DNA of 64,000 bases from Lelliottia wanjuensis (GCF_030238365.1 NZ_JASSOT010000061.1:168142-232141), one strand, 5' to 3'; shown: positions 25,504-35,452, counted from the first letter of the stretch. A program made the numbers and translations. The notes: generated from the sequence alone by a model not told the origin.

Positions 25504-25963
25504 TTCTCTATAGATAGTTCAGGCTGAGGCTATGGAACCAAACGCAGGAAAACCATGCAACTATTTTGCGACGACGTTCGATGAGTGCTGCTGCGCTTGA
25601 TTCAACTGTGGATGCGCTAGCTCGTAATGCAAGCTTCTATTTGCCTAATGTGCGAACGTTGTCACCTGTAAGCGACCCTCTTTCACGTGGGCCATTTTTA
25701 AGTATGAGTAACGTCCCCCCCATCCCAAAGTGGAGACTGGCCTTTAGTACACCATAACGCTGATGGCAGATACCTTAAATTGCTACCCCAATTGTCCAGA
25801 CAGCAGATGCTCGTAAAGAACTAAACCGTATGCCAAAAACTTAACCATTGTCACAACTAACGAATTGTAGCCGAAACGCTGGCAGCGTATTGTAGTTATG
25901 CTTCCCTAACGTTATGAATTTTTGTTGATTTTACATTCAAAAATGATAGTTACAGGTAGAACT
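25504..25963. other. Intergenic stretch between divergent genes
   Basis: 460 bp without a convincing gene. A 63-codon frame at 25566-25757 lacks a ribosome binding site and family resemblance. The stretch should hold the promoters of the two divergent genes, but I see no clear -35/-10 pair. Confidence 0.3.
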
Positions 25964-28588
25964 ATGACAATATTGCAGGAGATTTTGACTTGGACGCAGG
26001 GACTTCCTGCGTGGCAGAGCGATGCAGTTTCTCGCTTATTAGTGAAACAGACGCTTACACCACAGGATCATGAAGATTTGTATGCGTTACTCAAACTTAA
26101 TTTTGGAATTCCTGACCCCAAAAATCGCCAAGCTAAGCCACTAACTGCCGATCAAATTCCAGTGCAGGTTAAGAAAGACACAGATATCAAACTATCTACC
26201 ATCAAAAACCTTCACAGTGTTAACGCTATTGCAGAAAATCAGCAGTTGGTGATAGGTCCAACAGGCATGACTGTTATTTATGGCGATAATGGATCAGGCA
26301 AGTCGGGATATTCGCGAGTTCTGAAACAAGCCTGCCGTGCTCGCGATCAATCAGAACCAGTTCATCCCAATGCTAATTTACCAGAAGTCAAAGCTGGCAA
26401 TGCTCAGGCATCATTCAACATCACTATTGATGGAACTGACAAGGAGGTAACCTGGTATCAAGGAAAAGAAGCACCGCCTGAACTTTCTTCTTTCGCGATC
26501 TTCGATACGCGTTGTGCTCGTGCCTATTTAGATAATGAGGATGACTTTTCCTATGTGCCATACGGTTTGGGTGTATTCGAGGCCCTTGCAAAGGTATGCC
26601 AACAACTAAGAACCTCTATTGAGGCAGAACAAAAACAATCAGCTGTAGATCTGACCACATTTGCTCATCTACATGGTGAAACAACTGTGGGTAAGTTGAT
26701 CTCCGCGCTCAATGCGAAATCTAGCATTGCACAAATTGAAGCCCTCGCAACTCTCAAGCCCGAAGAACTTACATTACGAGGGACCCTGGAGAAAAGCCTC
26801 AAAGAAAACAACCCGAAAGATAAAGCGGGCTTATTGCGGTTACGCGCACGCCGCGTTACAGCACTTGCTACAAACACAGTAGAAAAAGGGCTTATCGTTG
26901 GCCCTGAAGCTATTGCCAAGCTTAAAGCCCTTGCTGATAAATTCCGTACAGCCCAAGCAGCCGCCTCTCTCGCCGCGAAGAACTTTAAGGAAGGTGAAAA
27001 CTTTTTGCCTGGAACAGGAGGAGAAGCATGGCGAGAATTATTTGATGCAGCCCGAAAATTTGCTTTAGAAGCCCATCCAGATAAGCCTTTTCCAAACCTT
27101 GGACGAGACGATGCGTGCCCGCTGTGCCAACAACCCTTGGCTGAAGGTGCGGAAAGATTCCTTCGATTTGAATCGTTTATACAAGCAGAGACTGAAAAAA
27201 CTGCTCAGACATGCCGCAAGGCACTCGCTGATGAATACCGTCCATTCAAATCAGCAGTTATTACGTTGAACTTTGATGAAATAACACAGGCCGAGATAGC
27301 CGAAATTGCCCCATCATTAGTTGTCGAAATTAAGTCTTTCGAAGCTGCATTGGCCATTCGGCACGAAGCAATCAAAACAGCTATTGTTTCGAATGACTGG
27401 ACCGGGCTAAATGTAGTCTTAGACAGTCCGGTGGATAAGTTAAAAGAGTTAGCAAATAAACTGAATACCGAAGCGGAAGCTTTGGAAAAAGCATCGAATG
27501 AAGAGGCTCGCGCTGTTTTGCTTAAGCAGCTTGGAGAATTGGATGCACGACTAAAACTCAGCCAGGTCAAGGAAGCCGTACTTACAGCGGTGACGAAACT
27601 TGGACACCTAGCAAAGCTCAAAAGCTGTCTCAGCGCAGTCAGAACAAATGCGATATCCATTAAAGCATCCGAACTAGCGGAAAAGGTCGTATCCAAAGAA
27701 CTGGCTGACGCATTGAACCGGGAATTTAGAACACTGGGAGTTGGTAGCTTGAGTGTTTCCTTGCAAAGCCGTACAGATCGAGGGAAAGCACTGCACAAGC
27801 TTAAACTTCATTTGCCACAAAGTCGCTCGCCAGGAGAAATATTAAGTGAAGGTGAACAACGAGCCATTGCGCTCGGTTCGTTTCTGGCTGAAGTAGGATT
27901 AAGCGACAGCAAAGGAGGTGTAGTCTTCGACGATCCTGTATCCTCCCTAGACCATCGCCGTCGAGAACGTGTAGCCAAACGCCTCGCAACTGAAGCGTTG
28001 CAGCGACAAGTTATCATTTTCACCCATGACATCTACTTCCTCTGTCTGTTAACCGAAGAAGCAAAGCAAGCGGGTGCAACAGTGTTCACACAAAGTCTTA
28101 CGCGCCGTGCAGAAGGCTTCGGTATTGCAGATCCTGAGTTGCCGTTTGAGGGAAAAAATACAAGTAAACGCGTTGGCGCCTTAAAAGCGCAGCAACAGTT
28201 AATTGCCAAACTTTACAAGGAAGGCAATGAGCAGGAACATCAGCGACAGACAGTTGACGCATATTTTCGCTTACGCATGGCATGGGAACGAGCAGTAGAA
28301 GAAGTTCTCCTGCGCGAGGTTATCCTTCGTTTCCGCAAGGGCGTAGAAACACAAAGGCTCATTGGTGTTATTGTAGACGATAATGACTATGCACAAGTCC
28401 ATGCGGGGATGAGCAGGTGCTCCAACTACGCCCATGATAAAGCTATGGCAGGTGGCGTTGCAATTCCTGATCCAGAGGAACTTCTTGCTGACATTACCGC
28501 GTTAGAGAATTGGCGCGCCCAAATACACAAACGCTCAGAAGATACAGCTAAGAAGCGCAAAATGGGACCAATTGTTGCAGCGGTATAA
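25964..28588 (+). CDS. SMC/RloC-like AAA ATPase with zinc hook
   Basis: 874 residues from the ATG at 25964 with CAGG upstream. Walker A GDNGSGKS lies at 107-114, a CPLC zinc-hook motif at about 385-388 within long helical, coiled-coil-forming regions, the ABC signature LSEGEQRAIAL near 630, Walker B VVFDDPVSSLD near 655 and an H-loop IIFTHD near 690. This is the plan of RecN/RloC/PrrC-type ATPases (AAA_13). RloC has a C-terminal anticodon nuclease; the 180 residues after the ATPase here could be such an effector, but I cannot see its active site. A solitary anti-phage or DNA-damage-sensing ATPase is the likely role. Confidence 0.75.
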   Translation: MTILQEILTWTQGLPAWQSDAVSRLLVKQTLTPQDHEDLYALLKLNFGIPDPKNRQAKPLTADQIPVQVKKDTDIKLSTIKNLHSVNAIAENQQLVIGPTGMTVIYGDNGSGKSGYSRVLKQACRARDQSEPVHPNANLPEVKAGNAQASFNITIDGTDKEVTWYQGKEAPPELSSFAIFDTRCARAYLDNEDDFSYVPYGLGVFEALAKVCQQLRTSIEAEQKQSAVDLTTFAHLHGETTVGKLISALNAKSSIAQIEALATLKPEELTLRGTLEKSLKENNPKDKAGLLRLRARRVTALATNTVEKGLIVGPEAIAKLKALADKFRTAQAAASLAAKNFKEGENFLPGTGGEAWRELFDAARKFALEAHPDKPFPNLGRDDACPLCQQPLAEGAERFLRFESFIQAETEKTAQTCRKALADEYRPFKSAVITLNFDEITQAEIAEIAPSLVVEIKSFEAALAIRHEAIKTAIVSNDWTGLNVVLDSPVDKLKELANKLNTEAEALEKASNEEARAVLLKQLGELDARLKLSQVKEAVLTAVTKLGHLAKLKSCLSAVRTNAISIKASELAEKVVSKELADALNREFRTLGVGSLSVSLQSRTDRGKALHKLKLHLPQSRSPGEILSEGEQRAIALGSFLAEVGLSDSKGGVVFDDPVSSLDHRRRERVAKRLATEALQRQVIIFTHDIYFLCLLTEEAKQAGATVFTQSLTRRAEGFGIADPELPFEGKNTSKRVGALKAQQQLIAKLYKEGNEQEHQRQTVDAYFRLRMAWERAVEEVLLREVILRFRKGVETQRLIGVIVDDNDYAQVHAGMSRCSNYAHDKAMAGGVAIPDPEELLADITALENWRAQIHKRSEDTAKKRKMGPIVAAV

Positions 28589-28596
28589 GGGAACGA

Positions 28597-28632
28597 AAGC
28601 TGGAAATGGTCTGACATTCTCATTTCCAGCTT
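28597..28632 (+). terminator. Hairpin after the SMC-like ATPase gene
   Basis: AAGCTGGAAATG (28597-28608) and CATTTCCAGCTT (28621-28632) form a perfect 12-bp stem with a 12-base loop, eight bases after the stop codon. No T-run follows, so it may protect the mRNA end rather than terminate. Confidence 0.55.
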
Positions 28633-28754
28633 AGCTCTCCCCCACCGAGATATGAAACCAACACTCGATTCCCTAGGATATAATCATCCTGGGTACACAG
28701 AATGGTACATAACCGCTAAAAAGCTCATGATTACTGGGGCAAGCATTATCCAGA

Positions 28755-30041
28755 TCAACTCGCAACCAACCTATCCAGATGGCCAGCCCAAACCTGCAAC
28801 CACTGCTTGCACTCCGCATCATACTTATAAAGATTATAGATCCCCTCTACGCCTCCGCGAGTATGCCCCAAAACCGCTTCTGCAACTTCGTTTGGGCACT
28901 GCAAACGCGATAGTCCTGTACGCACAGTGCGCCGTAAATCATGCGGTGTCCAACTTGGTATATCCAGCATTTTCCCTGACTGCCGCAAATGCCACGCATT
29001 TTCAGTAAGGTATTTTTGCTGTATTGGTAGTTTCGTTCGGGATGAGGGAAACAAGTAAGTATCGGAGTTAAGGCGAAGAACCTTCAAGAACTCTATCGCC
29101 TGGGTACACAACTGAACATACCGTTCAACGCCTGTTTTAGTTTCACGCAGATGAATCGTTCCTTTTTCGAGGTCAACATCCTTCCACGCCATATCGCAAA
29201 CCTCACCGGTACGGCATCCTGTCCAAAGGGTCATACGCAGAACATTTTTAATCACAGGTGGATAGGCTGAACCCGGCAACCACTTGAGGAATTTAGCCAG
29301 CTCCGCGTCACTCAGAACACGAGTACCGCGGCCATTAGTAAGCTTAATTCGTGTTTGCCGTAAGCTGGATTTTGCTAACAATGCTGGGTTAGCGAAACTC
29401 TCATCAAAGCGCCCCAAACCGATGGCGAATTCATAAGCGAGAGAGAGCTCTCTCAGAACGTTACCCGCCTGAACATTTGCACCTCTGGCTACAACGCCAT
29501 GAATCAAATCGATAATATCTTTTCGGGTAATCTCAGCGGCATTCTTTGTCCCCAGATACTTCACTGCATCACCATAGAGCGTGCGGCGAACTTCAGCTTG
29601 TCCTTTCTTCTTCCTTACGCCCGGAATGATTTTTCCGTCTTTCGTTTTACGATCTTCAATGTGCTCAGTGAGATAAAGTTCAACCAGCCCCTGAACGGTA
29701 AAGTCAGGGATTTTCTCTTGCTCAGCTTCCTTTGCTTTCTGTAATTTTTCCTGTTTAAGCTCAGTTGCCGGACAGCGGCCTTCCTGACGCAACAGTTTTA
29801 ACTCATGGAGCTTAAGGCGAGCGGCAGAAAGAGATGTCTGCGGAAAATGACCAATTTTAACCTGTACGAGTTTGCCTGTTGTGGGGCTTGTGTAGCGGTA
29901 GAAAAAAGACTTAACGCCAGTTGCACCACAGAAGACCCGCAAACCACGATTTTCGCCAACATCGGCTTTATCCTTATCTCCGGGTTTCATCGTTTCTATC
30001 GCTTTAAACGAAAGTGGCCTTCCCTCTTGTTTTCCTGCCAT
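28755..30041 (-). CDS. P4-family tyrosine integrase
   Basis: 428 residues from the ATG at 30041, which has GGAG seven bases upstream; the frame continues to 30071 without such a site. It has the DUF4102 N-terminal arm-binding domain (SFKAIETMKPGDKDKADVG, then GLRVFCGATGVKSFFYRY), a core-binding domain, and the catalytic set R (TGCRTGEV, about 275), HDLRR (about 364), GH and the tyrosine in IYNLYKY. It integrates the island by recombination at an attachment site next to or within the 5' end of mutS, only about 220 bp away. It looks intact. Confidence 0.93.
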   Translation of the reverse strand: MAGKQEGRPLSFKAIETMKPGDKDKADVGENRGLRVFCGATGVKSFFYRYTSPTTGKLVQVKIGHFPQTSLSAARLKLHELKLLRQEGRCPATELKQEKLQKAKEAEQEKIPDFTVQGLVELYLTEHIEDRKTKDGKIIPGVRKKKGQAEVRRTLYGDAVKYLGTKNAAEITRKDIIDLIHGVVARGANVQAGNVLRELSLAYEFAIGLGRFDESFANPALLAKSSLRQTRIKLTNGRGTRVLSDAELAKFLKWLPGSAYPPVIKNVLRMTLWTGCRTGEVCDMAWKDVDLEKGTIHLRETKTGVERYVQLCTQAIEFLKVLRLNSDTYLFPSSRTKLPIQQKYLTENAWHLRQSGKMLDIPSWTPHDLRRTVRTGLSRLQCPNEVAEAVLGHTRGGVEGIYNLYKYDAECKQWLQVWAGHLDRLVAS

Positions 30042-30085
30042 AAAGACTCCGTTATCATGTTCCCTACGCAATCATGGAATGAAAG

Positions 30086-30167
30086 TGTAGGTTGTGCAGT
30101 ATATAACCATATTATACCAACCTACAGTTTATAAACCTACACTTTAATCTACATTTTTATGTAGGAT
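30086..30167. repeat. TGTAGGWT repeat cluster at the island end (candidate integrase arm sites)
   Basis: TGTAGGTT at 30086-30093, its complement AACCTACA at 30119-30126 and 30134-30141, and TGTAGGAT at 30160-30167. CTACAT-TTTT-ATGTAG (30149-30164) also forms a perfect hairpin. The cluster lies between the integrase start and mutS, where arm-type sites and the integrase promoter are expected. Confidence 0.65.
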
Positions 30168-30200
30168 TTCATGAGATCCAATGAAACTGAGTGAAGCACA

Positions 30201-30263
30201 ATGAGAACAATGAATATCACTAACACATTAAAATTAAAGAAAATGGACATCACAAACCGATGA
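30201..30263 (+). other. 20-codon upstream ORF overlapping the mutS start
   Basis: ATG at 30201 opens [20 protein letters not shown], and its TGA (30261-30263) overlaps the mutS ATG (30260) as ATGA. A seven-codon ORF at 30181-30204 (MKLSEAQ) ends the same way on the ATG at 30201. The mutS start itself has only a weak ribosome binding site, so coupling to these mini-ORFs could set its translation. Confidence 0.45.
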
Positions 30264-32821
30264 ACACTATCGAAAATTTAGACTCACACACACCAATGAT
30301 GCAGCAGTACCTGAAACTGAAAGCTCAGCATCCGGAAATTCTGCTGTTTTATCGTATGGGCGACTTTTACGAGCTTTTTTATGACGATGCCAAACGGGCG
30401 TCGCAACTGCTCGACATCTCGCTGACCAAACGTGGCGCATCAGCGGGTGAACCGATTCCGATGGCGGGTATTCCGCATCATGCGGTGGAAAACTATCTGG
30501 CGAAGCTGGTGAATCAGGGTGAATCCGTCGCCATCTGCGAACAGATTGGCGATCCGGCCACCTCGAAAGGTCCGGTGGAGCGCAAAGTCGTTCGCATCGT
30601 CACGCCAGGCACGATTAGCGACGAAGCCCTGCTCCAGGAGCGTCAGGACAACCTGCTCGCCGCAATCTGGCAGGACAGCAAAGGTTACGGCTACGCCACG
30701 CTGGATATCAGCTCCGGGCGTTTTCGCCTGAGCGAACCCGCTGACCGCGAAACCATGGCGGCAGAACTCCAGCGCACCAATCCGGCGGAGCTGCTTTACG
30801 CCGAAGATTTCGCCGAGATGGCCCTGATCGAAGGGCGTCGCGGCCTGCGCCGTCGGCCGCTGTGGGAATTTGAAATTGATACCGCGCGCCAGCAGTTAAA
30901 CCTGCAATTTGGCACCCGCGATCTGATTGGCTTTGGCGTGGAAAACGCCCCGCGTGGCCTGTGCGCCGCGGGCTGTCTGCTGCAGTACGTGAAAGACACC
31001 CAGCGCACGACCCTGCCGCACATTCGTTCCATCACCATGGAGCGTCAGCAGGACAGCATCATTATGGATGCCGCCACGCGCCGCAATCTGGAGATCACCC
31101 AGAACCTCGCGGGTGGAGTAGAAAACACCCTCGCCGCCGTGCTCGACAGTACGGTCACGCCGATGGGCAGCCGCATGCTCAAGCGCTGGCTGCATATGCC
31201 GGTGCGCGATACGGCGGTGCTGGTAAGCCGCCAACAGACGATTGGCGCCTTGCAGGATCGCTTTACGGATCTGCAGCCGGTGCTGCGTCAGGTGGGCGAT
31301 CTGGAGCGTATTCTGGCCCGTCTGGCGCTGCGCACGGCGCGTCCGCGCGATCTGGCCCGCATGCGTCACGCCTTCCAGCAGTTACCTGAGCTGCGTGCGC
31401 AGCTGGCGGAAGTCGACAGCGCGCCAGTGCAAAAGCTGCGTGAAAGCATGGGGGAATTTACTGAACTGCGCGAGCTGCTGGAGCGCGCGGTGGTTGAAGC
31501 GCCGCCGGTGCTGGTTCGCGACGGCGGTGTGATTGCCCCTGGCTACAACGAAGAGCTGGACGAATGGCGCGCCCTGGCGGACGGTGCGACGGATTATCTG
31601 GATAAACTGGAGATCCGCGAGCGCGAGCGTCTGGGGCTCGACACCCTGAAAGTCGGGTACAACGCCATTCACGGCTATTACATTCAAATCAGCCGCGGGC
31701 AGAGCCACCATGCGCCGATCCACTACGTTCGTCGCCAGACGCTGAAGAACGCCGAGCGCTACATCATTCCAGAGCTGAAAGAGTACGAAGACAAAGTCCT
31801 CACCTCCAAAGGCAAAGCGCTGGCGCTGGAAAAACAGCTCTATGAAGAGCTTTTCGACACGCTCCTGCCGCACCTGGCCGATATGCAGCTGAGCGCCAGC
31901 GCGCTGGCCGAGCTGGACGTACTGGTCAACCTGGCAGAACGGGCTGACACGCTGAATTACACCTGTCCGACATTCACCGACAAGCCGGGCATTCGCATCA
32001 GCGAAGGGCGTCACCCGGTGGTGGAACAGGTGCTCAACGAGCCGTTTATCGCCAACCCGCTGAATCTCTCTGCCCAGCGCCGGATGCTGATTATCACCGG
32101 TCCGAACATGGGCGGTAAAAGTACCTACATGCGCCAGACCGCGCTGATCGCCCTGCTGGCCTATATCGGCAGCTACGTTCCAGCGCAAAGCGTGGAGATT
32201 GGCCCTATCGATCGCATCTTCACCCGCGTGGGCGCGGCGGACGATCTGGCCAGCGGTCGCTCCACCTTCATGGTTGAGATGACCGAAACCGCCAACATTC
32301 TGCACAACGCCACGGAAAACAGCCTGGTGCTGATGGATGAGATTGGTCGCGGGACTTCGACCTATGACGGTCTTTCCCTGGCCTGGGCGTGCGCCGAAAG
32401 TCTGGCGAATAAGATCAAAGCGCTGACCCTGTTTGCGACTCACTACTTTGAGCTAACCCAATTGCCGGAGAAAATGGAAGGCGTCGCCAACGTCCATCTC
32501 GATGCCCTGGAGCACGGCGATACCATTGCGTTCATGCACACGGTGCAGGATGGCGCGGCCAGCAAAAGTTACGGCCTGGCCGTTGCTGCGCTGGCGGGTG
32601 TGCCAAAAGAGGTGATCAAACGCGCGCGCCAGAAACTGCGCGAGCTGGAAAGCCTTTCGCCAAACGCGGCGGCGACGCAGATTGACGGTTCGCAGATGTC
32701 GCTCCTGTCCATGGCGGAAGAGACGTCACCTGCGCTTGAAGCGCTGGAGAATCTCGATCCGGACTCCCTGACGCCGCGTCAGGCGCTGGAGTGGATTTAT
32801 CGCCTGAAGAATCTGGCGTAA
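30260..32821 (+). CDS. mutS: DNA mismatch repair protein MutS
   Basis: 853 residues, the normal length. MutS binds mismatches, then recruits MutL using ATP. Mismatch-binding motif GDFYELF (about 34-40), Walker [10 protein letters not shown] (about 614-622), Walker [11 protein letters not shown] and the THYFEL segment are intact, as is the C-terminal tetramer part. From residue 13 on it matches the E. coli protein closely. The first 12 codons are AT-rich and differ slightly in sequence ([12 protein letters not shown]), as if the island end replaced the native start. The native promoter region is also replaced by island DNA. Confidence 0.98.
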   Translation: MNTIENLDSHTPMMQQYLKLKAQHPEILLFYRMGDFYELFYDDAKRASQLLDISLTKRGASAGEPIPMAGIPHHAVENYLAKLVNQGESVAICEQIGDPATSKGPVERKVVRIVTPGTISDEALLQERQDNLLAAIWQDSKGYGYATLDISSGRFRLSEPADRETMAAELQRTNPAELLYAEDFAEMALIEGRRGLRRRPLWEFEIDTARQQLNLQFGTRDLIGFGVENAPRGLCAAGCLLQYVKDTQRTTLPHIRSITMERQQDSIIMDAATRRNLEITQNLAGGVENTLAAVLDSTVTPMGSRMLKRWLHMPVRDTAVLVSRQQTIGALQDRFTDLQPVLRQVGDLERILARLALRTARPRDLARMRHAFQQLPELRAQLAEVDSAPVQKLRESMGEFTELRELLERAVVEAPPVLVRDGGVIAPGYNEELDEWRALADGATDYLDKLEIRERERLGLDTLKVGYNAIHGYYIQISRGQSHHAPIHYVRRQTLKNAERYIIPELKEYEDKVLTSKGKALALEKQLYEELFDTLLPHLADMQLSASALAELDVLVNLAERADTLNYTCPTFTDKPGIRISEGRHPVVEQVLNEPFIANPLNLSAQRRMLIITGPNMGGKSTYMRQTALIALLAYIGSYVPAQSVEIGPIDRIFTRVGAADDLASGRSTFMVEMTETANILHNATENSLVLMDEIGRGTSTYDGLSLAWACAESLANKIKALTLFATHYFELTQLPEKMEGVANVHLDALEHGDTIAFMHTVQDGAASKSYGLAVAALAGVPKEVIKRARQKLRELESLSPNAAATQIDGSQMSLLSMAEETSPALEALENLDPDSLTPRQALEWIYRLKNLA

Positions 32822-32837
32822 ATTCTCGCACTCAGCA

Positions 32838-33725
32838 TTAACCGGCTCTGGTGCGCAGATAGTCAATAAAGACGCGCACCTTAGCCGAAACATGCTGCGC
32901 ATCGGGATAAACAGCGTAAATGCCCTGCTGCGCAAAACCGTAGTCGGGTAACAGATGCACCAGCCGCCCTTTTTCCAGTTCGGCTCTCACCAGCCATTCA
33001 GGCAACAATGCCACGCCAGCTCCCGCGAGCGCAAAGGCCATCAGCGCCTGAGCGCTGTCGGCAAACAGCCGTGCAGGGCGCTTAATCTCTAACAGCACAC
33101 TTTTCCCGCTGACATCGGTCACCTGCCAACGCAGCGGTGCAGGAAGACGTTCGTGAATCAACCACTCGGCCTGCGCCAGTGCATCCAGCGAATCAACCGG
33201 ATTTGCGGCCAGCCATTCAGGAGCGGCCACGGGGTAAATCGCAAAACGTGAAATCAGCGCCGCGTGATAGCGAGAGTCGGCAAGCTGACCCAACCGAATG
33301 GCGACATCGAAACGCTCTGCAATCAAATCAGCATGATGCGAAGAGGCGACGTGGCGTATCCGTAAATCCGGGTGAAGCCGACTAAACTCCGCCAGAACCG
33401 GGATAATCACCTGCGCGCCATACTCCGGTGTGGAGGTGATTCTCAGCTCACCGCTCAGGCCAACATGGCTGGATCTGACCTCATCCTGTAAATTCTCCGC
33501 GGCTTTTAACAGCTCGACGCCGCGCTGGTAAAAGAGCGAACCCGCTTCCGTCAGCGTAATACGCTGCGTCGAGCGCAGGAGAAGCGTTACACCCAACTCG
33601 TTTTCCAGCTGGCGAATATTGAAGCTCACGACGGCTTTTGTTTGCCCGAGCGCAGTCGCCGCTGCGGTAAAACTGCCGGTGTCCACCACGGCGACGAACG
33701 TCGTCATTCGCTGTAAATTGAGCAT
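32838..33725 (-). CDS. LysR-family transcriptional regulator
   Basis: 295 residues from the ATG at 33725; upstream in-frame starts lie in the operator. The N-terminal HTH reads MTTFVAVVDTGSFTAAATA, ALGQTKAVVSFNIRQLE; the C-terminal part is the LysR effector-binding domain with a P-E-W-L pocket region. It is divergent from an MFS transporter across an 87-bp region holding a perfect palindrome, so it most likely controls that transporter and the small gene after it. The gene converges on mutS with 16 bp between stops. Confidence 0.93.
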   Translation of the reverse strand: MLNLQRMTTFVAVVDTGSFTAAATALGQTKAVVSFNIRQLENELGVTLLLRSTQRITLTEAGSLFYQRGVELLKAAENLQDEVRSSHVGLSGELRITSTPEYGAQVIIPVLAEFSRLHPDLRIRHVASSHHADLIAERFDVAIRLGQLADSRYHAALISRFAIYPVAAPEWLAANPVDSLDALAQAEWLIHERLPAPLRWQVTDVSGKSVLLEIKRPARLFADSAQALMAFALAGAGVALLPEWLVRAELEKGRLVHLLPDYGFAQQGIYAVYPDAQHVSAKVRVFIDYLRTRAG

Positions 33726-33740
33726 AACTGTCACCATTAC

Positions 33741-33759
33741 TGTCAAAATTATTTTGACA
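33741..33759. promoter_or_regulatory. Palindromic operator between LysR and MFS genes
   Basis: TGTCAAAA-TTA-TTTTGACA is a perfect 8-bp palindrome with a three-base centre. It overlaps the 5' end of the LysR gene and sits 75 bp before the MFS start. It fits a LysR-type binding site with autoregulation. Confidence 0.65.
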
Positions 33760-33833
33760 GTATATCGCCAGGAACGCCGTTTATCCCTCGCTTTCAGACA
33801 GATACATTACCGCTCCTTAACGGAGGGTAAAAC

Positions 33834-35042
33834 ATGGCATACCGTAGTAAAGTCGCCATCGTGTTTCTGCTGGGCTTTTTTCTCGATCTCATCAATATGT
33901 TCATCGCCAGCGTCGCGTTCCCGACAATGGCCGTGGCGTTTCATTCATCCGCCCCGGCGCTGGCATGGGTCAGTAACGGGTATATCGCGGGCATGACGCT
34001 GGTCATCCCTTTTAGTGCTCTCATCACCCGCCGTCTGGGTGCAAAGCGGCTTTTCATTCTTTCTCTGACCCTGTTTTGTGTCGCGGCCACTGCTGCCGGT
34101 ATGTCTGACTCATTGAATCACCTGATCTTCTGGCGTGTTTTACAGGGTGCTGGCGGTGGATTACTTATCCCGGTTGGACAGGCGCTGGCATGGCAACAGT
34201 TTAAACCGCACGAACGGGCTGGTTTATCGACGGCGGTAATGCTGGTCGCACTTCTCGCACCTGCGTGCGCCCCTGCACTGGGTGGAGTTCTGATTCAGTT
34301 CTTTCACTGGCGATGGATCTTTTTTGCCCCACTGCCGCTTGCCGTTGTCACGCTACTCCTGGCTTGCCTGTGGCTTAAAAACGAGACTGCTCCGCCCGGC
34401 CCTGCAAGATTGCTGCATTTCCCCCTGATGTCCGATCCGCTGCTGCGTTTCTCAATGCTGGTCTATCTGTGCGTGCCGGGGATATTCATCGGCGTGAATG
34501 TGGTCGGCCTTTTTTACCTGCAAAGCGTGGCGAAGATGACCCCGGCGGCGACCGGAGCGCTTATGCTTCCCTGGTCCCTCGCTTCGTTTATCGCCATTTC
34601 AGCCACCGGAAAATATTTCAACCGCCTTGGCCCGCGCCCGCTCATTATCACCGGCGGTCTGCTGCAGGCAGCCGGAATCGCGGGTTTGTCGACAGTCTCT
34701 GCCGCCACGCCCGAATCACTCACTATTGCCCTCTTCGTCCTGATGGGCGCAGGTGGCAGTCTGTGCAGCAGCACAGCTCAGAGCACCGCATTTCTCAATG
34801 TTGCCTTTGAAGAGATGCCGGATGCCAGCGCCCTTTGGAACATTAATCGTCAGCTGAGTTTCTTTCTTGGCGCGACGCTGCTGGCGCTGATACTCAGTAC
34901 GCTGCAACAGGTTTTCACCCCTACTCAGGCCTGGCATGGGGTGTTTATTTTGTCATCCGTAATCACGCTTTTGCCCATCATGAGTGCGCTGCGCCTCAAC
35001 AACCAACAGGTGCTTATGCATCTTCATAAGGAAACATCATGA
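33834..35042 (+). CDS. MFS transporter (DHA2/EmrB-like drug efflux type)
   Basis: 402 residues with about 12 membrane segments, preceded by GGAGGG. The first helices carry DLINMFIASVAFPTMAVAF and WVSNGYIAGMTLVIPF, and the inter-helix loop ITRRLGAKRLF is the MFS signature; RVLQGAGGGLLIPVGQALA is motif C of drug:H+ antiporters. It is divergent from LysR and overlaps the following gene by four bases (ATGA), so both are one operon. The substrate is unknown; toxic compound efflux is likely. Confidence 0.9.
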   Translation: MAYRSKVAIVFLLGFFLDLINMFIASVAFPTMAVAFHSSAPALAWVSNGYIAGMTLVIPFSALITRRLGAKRLFILSLTLFCVAATAAGMSDSLNHLIFWRVLQGAGGGLLIPVGQALAWQQFKPHERAGLSTAVMLVALLAPACAPALGGVLIQFFHWRWIFFAPLPLAVVTLLLACLWLKNETAPPGPARLLHFPLMSDPLLRFSMLVYLCVPGIFIGVNVVGLFYLQSVAKMTPAATGALMLPWSLASFIAISATGKYFNRLGPRPLIITGGLLQAAGIAGLSTVSAATPESLTIALFVLMGAGGSLCSSTAQSTAFLNVAFEEMPDASALWNINRQLSFFLGATLLALILSTLQQVFTPTQAWHGVFILSSVITLLPIMSALRLNNQQVLMHLHKETS

Positions 35043-35416
35043 ATACATTCGAAAATAAAATCATTGAGACGCATGTCGCCATTGAAAACTGGCTAGGGAA
35101 AGGCGCAGGCGATCACGAAGCGCTGATGGCCCACTTCAGCGAAACATTCAGCATGGTGACATTAACCGGCGCTTGTCTGGATTATCCCGCCCTGAAAGGG
35201 TTCTTTTTGGCGCAGCGCGGAGGCCGTCCGGGGCTGTCCATTACCGTGGACAGCGTGGAAGTGCTGGAGACATGGCCAGAAGGTGCCGCGCTACGGTATC
35301 GGGAGATTCAAAGCCAGCCTTCAGCCGCCACCACCGTGCGATGGTCTACGGTGCTGTTGATCAAACAAGGAGAAAGTGTGCTCTGGCGTCATCTTCACGA
35401 AACGGCCCAGGGATAG
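35039..35416 (+). CDS. SnoaL/DUF4440-like small protein
   Basis: 125 residues starting inside the transporter stop (ATGA overlap). The layout of an N-terminal helix (THVAIENWLGKGAGDHEALM), a FSETFSMVTLTGACLDYPAL strand and a C-terminal VLLIKQGESVLWRHLHET strand fits the cone-shaped NTF2-like fold of DUF4440 proteins. Its function is unknown; co-expression with the efflux pump suggests handling of the same compound. A terminator follows. Confidence 0.7.
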   Translation: MNTFENKIIETHVAIENWLGKGAGDHEALMAHFSETFSMVTLTGACLDYPALKGFFLAQRGGRPGLSITVDSVEVLETWPEGAALRYREIQSQPSAATTVRWSTVLLIKQGESVLWRHLHETAQG

Positions 35417-35425
35417 AAAAGAAAA

Positions 35426-35452
35426 AGGCCCGTCTCTCGACGGGCCTCTTTT
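35426..35452. terminator. Bidirectional terminator between the efflux operon and rpoS
   Basis: AGGCCCGTC-TCTC-GACGGGCCT is a perfect 9-bp GC-rich stem followed by CTTTT on the plus strand and TTTTTC on the minus strand. It ends both the MFS operon and the rpoS transcript. Confidence 0.9.

Noticed and set aside
1..30260. tRNA gene as island attachment site
   Set aside because: I found no tRNA cloverleaf next to either integrase; the right-hand island abuts mutS instead.
31382..32443. 353-codon open frame opposite mutS
   Set aside because: Antisense shadow; mutS is intact over the whole span.
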